From Streptomyces sp. 15-116A (lineage in GTDB: Bacteria > Actinomycetota > Actinomycetes > Streptomycetales > Streptomycetaceae), in the NCBI RefSeq assembly GCF_025290915.1, contig NZ_JAOCQE010000003.1, forward strand, positions 1 through 64,000: a DNA stretch of 64,000 nucleotides, in the 5' to 3' direction. The translations under genes were made by a program, and so were the position numbers. The notes under the pieces were generated by a model. The model saw only the letters and a list, made by a program, of their open reading frames with translations. It searched no databases and was not told the origin of the DNA. This document shows positions 59,281 through 64,000 of the stretch, piece by piece; the first letter of the stretch is position 1; every line of letters begins with the position of its first letter.

Positions 59281-60738
59281 ATGGCTTACGACGATCTTCG
59301 CTCCCTGCTCAGGGCGCTGGAGCGCGAGGGTGACCTCAAGCGCATCAAGGCCGAGGTCGACCCGTATCTGGAGGTCGGTGAGATCGTCGACCGGGTGCAG
59401 AAGGCCGGCGGCCCGGCGCTGCTCTTCGAGAACGTGCGCGGCTCCAGCATGCCGCTGGCGATGAACGTGTACGGCACCGACCGCCGCCTGCTGAAGGCGC
59501 TCGGCCTGAAGTCGTACGCCGAGATCAGCGACAAGATCGGCGGGTTGCTGCGGCCCGAGCTGCCGCACGGGTTCGTCGGCATCCGCGAGGCCTTCGGCAA
59601 GCTCGGCGCGATGACGCACGTACCGCCGAAGAAGGTGAAGTCCGGCGACGCGCCCGTGCAGGAGGTCGTGCTGCGCGGCGACGACGTGGACCTGGAGCAG
59701 CTCCCGGCACTGTTCACCTGGCCCAAGGACGGCGGCTCCTTCTTCAACCTGGGCCTCACCCACACCAAGGACCCGGAGACGGGCATCCGCAACCTGGGCC
59801 TGTACCGCCTCCAGCGCCACGACAAGCGCACCATCGGCATGCACTGGCAGATCCACAAGGACAGCCGCAACCACTACCAGGTGGCCGCCCGCAGGGGCGA
59901 GCGGCTGCCGGTCGCGATCGCCTTCGGCTGCCCGCCCGCCGTGACGTACGCCTCCACCGCGCCGCTGCCCGGCGACATCGACGAGTACCTGTTCGCCGGG
60001 TTCGTGCAGGGCAAGCGGATCGAGATGGTCGACTGCAAGACGGTCCCGCTCCAGGTGCCCGCGAACGCCGAGGTCGTGCTGGAGGGCTGGCTGGAGCCCG
60101 GCGAGATGCTGCCGGAGGGCCCCTTCGGCGACCACACCGGCTTCTACACCCCGCAGGAGCCCTTCCCGGCCCTGAAGATCGACTGTGTGACGATGCGCAA
60201 GCGCCCGCTGCTCCAGTCGATCGTGGTCGGTCGTCCCCCGACGGAGGACGGCCCGCTGGGGCGGGCGACAGAGCGCTTCTTCCTGCCCCTCCTCAAGATC
60301 ATCGTCCCGGACATCGTGGACTACCACCTCCCCGAGGCCGGCGGCTTCCACAACTGCGCGATCGTCTCGATCGACAAGAAGTACCCCAAGCACGCGCAGA
60401 AGGTCATGCACGCCATCTGGGGCGCCCACATGATGTCGCTGACCAAGCTGATCGTGGTCGTCGACTCCGACTGCGACGTGCACGACCTGCACGAAGTCGC
60501 CTGGCGGGCGCTCGGCAACACCGACTACGCCCGCGACCTCACGGTCGTAGAAGGCCCCGTCGACCATCTCGACCACGCCTCGTATCAGCAGTTCTGGGGC
60601 GGCAAGGCCGGCATCGACGCGACGAAGAAGTGGCCCGAGGAGGGGTACACACGCGACGGCGGCTGGCCCGACATGGTCGAGTCCGACCCGGAGACCGCCG
60701 CGAAGGTGGACCGCCGCTGGAAGGAGTACGGACTGTGA
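59281..60738 (+). CDS. mqnL: UbiD-family decarboxylase of menaquinone biosynthesis
   Basis: A 485-residue prenylated-FMN-type decarboxylase (family motifs [51 protein letters not shown] with the catalytic Glu region). It should act in the futalosine pathway after mqnD, next to the UbiA- and UbiX-type genes. The length is normal. Its stop overlaps the prenyltransferase start (GTGA). I recall the S. coelicolor counterpart as SCO4490. Confidence 0.92.
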   Translation: MAYDDLRSLLRALEREGDLKRIKAEVDPYLEVGEIVDRVQKAGGPALLFENVRGSSMPLAMNVYGTDRRLLKALGLKSYAEISDKIGGLLRPELPHGFVGIREAFGKLGAMTHVPPKKVKSGDAPVQEVVLRGDDVDLEQLPALFTWPKDGGSFFNLGLTHTKDPETGIRNLGLYRLQRHDKRTIGMHWQIHKDSRNHYQVAARRGERLPVAIAFGCPPAVTYASTAPLPGDIDEYLFAGFVQGKRIEMVDCKTVPLQVPANAEVVLEGWLEPGEMLPEGPFGDHTGFYTPQEPFPALKIDCVTMRKRPLLQSIVVGRPPTEDGPLGRATERFFLPLLKIIVPDIVDYHLPEAGGFHNCAIVSIDKKYPKHAQKVMHAIWGAHMMSLTKLIVVVDSDCDVHDLHEVAWRALGNTDYARDLTVVEGPVDHLDHASYQQFWGGKAGIDATKKWPEEGYTRDGGWPDMVESDPETAAKVDRRWKEYGL

Positions 60739-61640
60739 CGTCGGCCTCCGCCGCGCTGCCGCAGCAGCCGGGACGCACCAAGGCGTTCCTGCGCCTGGTG
60801 ATGATCGAGCACTCCGTCTTCGCCCTGCCCTTCGCCTACATCGCCTCGCTCACCGCGATGTACGAGTGGGACAAGAACATCCACTGGGGCAAGCTCCTGC
60901 TGGTCACCCTGGCGATGGTCGGCCTGCGCACCTTCGCCATGGCCGCGAACCGGATCATCGACCGCGAGATCGACGCCCGGAACCCGCGCACGGCCCACCG
61001 CGAGCTGGTCACCGGCGCGATGTCGGTGAGGCACGCGTGGACCGGCGCGCTCATCGCCCTGGCCGTCTTCCTGGCCGCGGCGGCCCTGCTCAACCCGCTG
61101 TGCCTGGCCCTCGCGCCCGTCGCGGTCATCCCGATGGTGGTGTACCCGTACGGCAAACGCTTCACGAACTTCCCCCAGGCCATCCTGGGTCTCGCCCAGG
61201 CCATGGGCCCGATCGGCGGCTGGCTGGCGATCACCGGGGCCTGGTCCTGGGAGGCGGTCGTCCTGGGCCTCGCCGTCGGCATCTGGATCGGCGGCTTCGA
61301 CCTGATCTACGCCTGCCAGGACGTCGACACCGACCGCGAGGTCGGCGTGAAGTCGGTCCCGGCCCGCTTCGGCATCCCGGCCGCCATCTGGGGCGCCCGC
61401 GCCTGCCACACCGTCACCACGGCCCTGTTCGTCTGGTACGCCCTCCTCACCGACGCCGGCGCCTTCTTCTGGCTGGGCCTCCTGATCGTCGCAGCCGCCT
61501 TCGTCTACGAGCACACGATCGTCCGCCCGACCGACCTCTCCCGTCTGAACCGAGCCTTCTTCTCGGTCAACGGCTTCATCGGCATCGCACTCTTCGTGTG
61601 CGCGCTGCTGGACCTGCTGGTGCGGGGGCTCACGGCATAG
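60735..61640 (+). CDS. mqnP: Menaquinone biosynthesis prenyltransferase MqnP
   Basis: A 301-residue UbiA-family membrane prenyltransferase with the two Asp-rich motifs in modified form: NRIIDREIDARN (first) and DVDTDREVG (second). Eight to nine helices are visible. It prenylates 6-carboxylated naphthol in the futalosine route. It is coupled to the UbiD gene and converges on the rhomboid gene with an 11-bp overlap. Confidence 0.93.
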   Translation: MTSASAALPQQPGRTKAFLRLVMIEHSVFALPFAYIASLTAMYEWDKNIHWGKLLLVTLAMVGLRTFAMAANRIIDREIDARNPRTAHRELVTGAMSVRHAWTGALIALAVFLAAAALLNPLCLALAPVAVIPMVVYPYGKRFTNFPQAILGLAQAMGPIGGWLAITGAWSWEAVVLGLAVGIWIGGFDLIYACQDVDTDREVGVKSVPARFGIPAAIWGARACHTVTTALFVWYALLTDAGAFFWLGLLIVAAAFVYEHTIVRPTDLSRLNRAFFSVNGFIGIALFVCALLDLLVRGLTA

Positions 61641-62229
61641 GCGGCACGGGCGGGCGGCGGCGGAAGAGGAATGCTGCCGTCATGCCCGATATCAGGCCGA
61701 TCAGGTGGCCCTGCCAGCTGATGCCGGTTTGGGTGGGGGCTATGCCCGCCAGGATGGAGCCGCCCCAGACGGCGGCTATCAGGACGGCGATCAGGACGCC
61801 GGCGGGGCGGCGTTCCACGAAGCCGGTGATCAGGAGGAAGCCGAAGAGGCCGAAGACCAGGCCGGAGGCGCCCGCTGTGTTGCTGTGCTCCGGGGAGAGC
61901 AGCCATACGCCCAGTCCGTCCGCCACGATGATCAGCGCGCACACCGCGGCGAATCTGCGCAGGCCGCCCAGCGCCGCCAGGAAGCCCAGGACCAGCAGCG
62001 GCACGCTGTTCGCCGCCACATGGGCGAAGCCGAAGTGCAGGAACGCGGCCGGGACGATGTCCGTCAGTTCAGCGGGGTCCCGGGGGCTGATGCCGAAGTC
62101 GTCCAGCGCGTGGCCGGTCGCCACGTCCACCACTTCCAGCAGCCACAACAGCGCGACCCAGCCCACCATCAGCTTGGCCGCGGCCCTCGCGCGGTCGCCG
62201 CGCGACCACTCCACCGCCGTACCCGACAT
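61630..62229 (-). CDS. Rhomboid-family intramembrane serine protease
   Basis: A 199-residue, six-helix membrane protein with the catalytic pair visible: Ser in AGASGLVFG (G-x-S-G) and His in WQGHLIGLISG; an additional His is in FLHFGFAHVAANS. ATG 62229 follows AGGGG by 6 nt; a GTG six codons earlier is possible. The substrate is unknown. Confidence 0.88.
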   Translation of the reverse strand: MSGTAVEWSRGDRARAAAKLMVGWVALLWLLEVVDVATGHALDDFGISPRDPAELTDIVPAAFLHFGFAHVAANSVPLLVLGFLAALGGLRRFAAVCALIIVADGLGVWLLSPEHSNTAGASGLVFGLFGFLLITGFVERRPAGVLIAVLIAAVWGGSILAGIAPTQTGISWQGHLIGLISGMTAAFLFRRRPPVPPMP

Positions 62230-62319
62230 GGCAACCCCTGCACTCACTCGTCCCCTCCGGGCAACGCACGGGCCCCCTTGCCCGGTTCCCACCCTGCGGA
62301 GCCGGATAGGCTCGGGGGT

Positions 62320-63003
62320 GTGAACCCAGTCAAGCCAGGAGAGACGGCGCGTACGCCTTGGATCGTAGGGGTGTCCGGCGCATCCGGCACCCCTTATGCG
62401 GCCGCCGTGCTGCGTGCGCTGCTCGCCGCCGGCGAGAGCGTCGACCTGGTCGTCTCCCGGGCCTCGCGGCTCACCCTGCTCGATGAGACCGGGATCTCCT
62501 TCCGCGACGCCCACTGGCGCGACGACCTGCGGGAATGGCTCGCCCGGGGCGCCGACGGCAAGCCCGGCACCTTCACCGTGGACCTCGACGCCGTACGGTA
62601 CTGGGCCGCCGGTGACCTGGCCGCCGGGCCGTCCTCGGGGTCGTACCCGAGTAAGGGCATGCTGATCGTGCCCGCCTCCACGGCCTGTGTGGCCGGTGTC
62701 GCGCTCGGGCTGTCCAAGGACCTGTTGCAGCGGGCGGCGAGCGTGACCCTCAAGGAGCGGCGCACACTGGTCGTGGCCGTACGGGAGACCCCGCTGAACG
62801 GCCAGACCCTGCGGCAGCTGGTCGCCCTCGACGACGCGGGCGCGACCGTGGTGCCCGCCTCACCGGCCTTCTACGCGGGCGCGACGCACATCCAGGACCT
62901 GGTGGACTTCGTCGCCGGACGCGTACTCGACGCGGCGGGGGTCGAGCACGGGCTCTACCGCCGCTGGCAGGGGGACCTCGGCGGCGGGTCCCGAACCACC
63001 TGA
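62320..63003 (+). CDS. mqnM: UbiX-family flavin prenyltransferase
   Basis: A 227-residue enzyme with the FMN-binding start WIVGVSGASGTPYAAAVLRALL, PASTACVAGVALGLSKDLLQRAA and ERRTLVVAVRETPLN. It makes prenylated FMN for the UbiD-type decarboxylase upstream. The first 10 residues are a short extension. GTG 62320 has GGGGG directly upstream. Confidence 0.93.
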   Translation: MNPVKPGETARTPWIVGVSGASGTPYAAAVLRALLAAGESVDLVVSRASRLTLLDETGISFRDAHWRDDLREWLARGADGKPGTFTVDLDAVRYWAAGDLAAGPSSGSYPSKGMLIVPASTACVAGVALGLSKDLLQRAASVTLKERRTLVVAVRETPLNGQTLRQLVALDDAGATVVPASPAFYAGATHIQDLVDFVAGRVLDAAGVEHGLYRRWQGDLGGGSRTT

Positions 63004-63066
63004 GCACCTCACGTACTTCTGACCCACGCATTCTTCAGACCTCTTCAGCGGAAGGCTTCGATCGCA

Positions 63067-63525
63067 ATGGACGCGGTGGACAGGCAGCTCATCCAGGCCC
63101 TGAGGGAGAACGGCCGGGCCTCCTACGCGGAGCTGGGGCGCCTCGTCGGTCTGTCGGGACCCAGCGTCACCGACCGCATCAACCGGCTCGAGGCGGCCGG
63201 TGTCATCACCGGCTACCGGGCCACCGTGGACGCCGCCTCGCTCGGCCTCGGCGTCACCGCCCTGATCGGCATCTCGCTGTCCGACGCCGCCGACCACGAG
63301 GACGTGGCGCAGCGGCTGCGGGACCTGCAGGAGATCGAGGACTGCTGGTTCATCGCCGGCGACGACTCCTACATGCTCAAGGTGCGGGCGACGGACGTCG
63401 ACGGGCTGGAGAAGATCATCCGGCGGCTGTCCGGCACGAAGGGCGTCTCCCGGACCCGTACGACCATCGTGCTCTCCACCAAGTGGGAGAACCGGGTGGG
63501 TGAGCTGCCCGAAGAGGTGCACTGA
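63067..63525 (+). CDS. Lrp/AsnC-family regulator
   Basis: A 152-residue regulator: HTH (ASYAELGRLVGLSGPSVTDRINRLEAAGVI, about 19-48) and RAM ligand domain (GLGVTALIGISLSD and the later DCWFIAGDDSYMLKV). It lies between ubiX and mqnE, so it may regulate menaquinone genes, though Lrp proteins often act on distant amino acid genes. Confidence 0.92.
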   Translation: MDAVDRQLIQALRENGRASYAELGRLVGLSGPSVTDRINRLEAAGVITGYRATVDAASLGLGVTALIGISLSDAADHEDVAQRLRDLQEIEDCWFIAGDDSYMLKVRATDVDGLEKIIRRLSGTKGVSRTRTTIVLSTKWENRVGELPEEVH

Positions 63526-63573
63526 CCGGGGCGTACGGTGGTCGGGTCTGTCTTCTTGGAAAGAGGTGTCGGC

Positions 63574-64000
63574 ATGGACGTCGGGCTCAAGCGCGAGCTG
63601 GAGGAGAAGGTCCGCTCCGGTGAGCGGCTGACCCGTGAGGACGGCATCGCGCTGTACGAGTCGGACGACCTGGCGTGGCTGGGCGGGCTCGCGCACGAGG
63701 TGCGGACGCGGCTCAACGGTGACGTCGTGCACTTCAACGTCAACCGGCACCTCAACATGACGAACGTGTGCACCGCCTCGTGCGCGTACTGCTCCTTCCA
63801 GCGCAAGCCGGGGGAGAAGGACGCGTACACCATGCGCATCGAGGAGGCGGTGAAGCTCGCCAAGGAGATGGAGTCGGAGAACCTCACCGAGCTGCACATC
63901 GTCAACGGGCTGCACCCCAATCTGCCGTGGCGCTACTACCCGCGGTCGCTGCGCGAGCTGAAGGCCGCGCTGCCGAACGTGTCGCTGAAGGCGTTCACGG
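63574..64000 (+). CDS. mqnE: Aminofutalosine synthase MqnE (partial)
   Basis: The first 142 residues of a radical SAM enzyme with the [4Fe-4S] motif C-x3-C-x2-C in TASCAYCSFQRKPGE, preceded by HFNVNRHLNMTNVC. MqnE joins 3-[(1-carboxyvinyl)oxy]benzoate to SAM in the futalosine pathway. It runs off the right edge. ATG 63574 follows AAAGAGGTG. Confidence 0.93.
   Translation, partial: MDVGLKRELEEKVRSGERLTREDGIALYESDDLAWLGGLAHEVRTRLNGDVVHFNVNRHLNMTNVCTASCAYCSFQRKPGEKDAYTMRIEEAVKLAKEMESENLTELHIVNGLHPNLPWRYYPRSLRELKAALPNVSLKAFT

Overview
The window is high-GC actinobacterial DNA, almost certainly a Streptomyces chromosome. Third codon positions are strongly G/C. The right half (about 34-64 kb) carries a typical Streptomyces core block: hemL, a histidine phosphatase, the System II cytochrome c biogenesis genes (resA, ccdA, resB, ccsB), an ECF sigma factor, and the late menaquinone (futalosine pathway) genes for UbiD-, UbiA- and UbiX-type enzymes, an Lrp regulator and mqnE. 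From memory this order matches the S. coelicolor SCO4469-SCO4494 neighbourhood; no database was searched.

Layout. 1-5.6 kb: edge of a secreted protein, an erythromycin-esterase-like protein and an arsenic-resistance locus (arsC, arsR, ACR3 pump, second arsR, flavin monooxygenase). 5.7-13.7 kb: a LuxR-type regulator divergent from an operon that should make L-2,3-diaminopropionate (SbnA/SbnB-like pair), then an FAD/NAD(P)-binding enzyme, a PLP trans-sulfuration-type enzyme and a BenE-like transporter. 13.77-34.07 kb: an integrated, much rearranged mobile region bounded by 83-bp direct repeats (14855-14937 and 33983-34065). The right repeat is the 3' end, with stop codon, of a conserved chromosomal gene, so this is the attachment site; a diverged third copy lies at 13765. 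Inside are a three-gene helicase / DarT-like DNA ADP-ribosyltransferase / ADP-ribosylglycohydrolase unit, a coupled operon (ATPase, MurA-like enolpyruvyltransferase, 5'-nucleotidase, two dCTP-deaminase-like proteins, glycosyltransferase), two copies of an XRE-regulator/flavoprotein pair, a relaxase fragment, integrase genes and a 1262-residue protein of unknown function. 34-64 kb: core genes, interrupted at 49.07-54.45 kb by a small island.

That island is flanked by perfect 33-bp direct repeats made from the 3' end of a DUF397 gene. It holds an unannotated 33-residue peptide gene (53037-53138, minus) ending in Lys-Ser-Tyr-Lys-Tyr, followed by a stem-loop, a cytochrome P450, an MFS exporter, an aspartyl/asparaginyl beta-hydroxylase-like enzyme and a one-helix membrane peptide, all coupled, with a divergent LuxR-type regulator. 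I read it as a ribosomally made, P450-crosslinked peptide (RiPP) cluster.

The most interesting candidates are this RiPP island, the helicase/DarT/glycohydrolase unit, the two dCTP-deaminase paralogues with complementary loss of active-site residues, and the diaminopropionate operon. Functions are inferred from motifs and context only.
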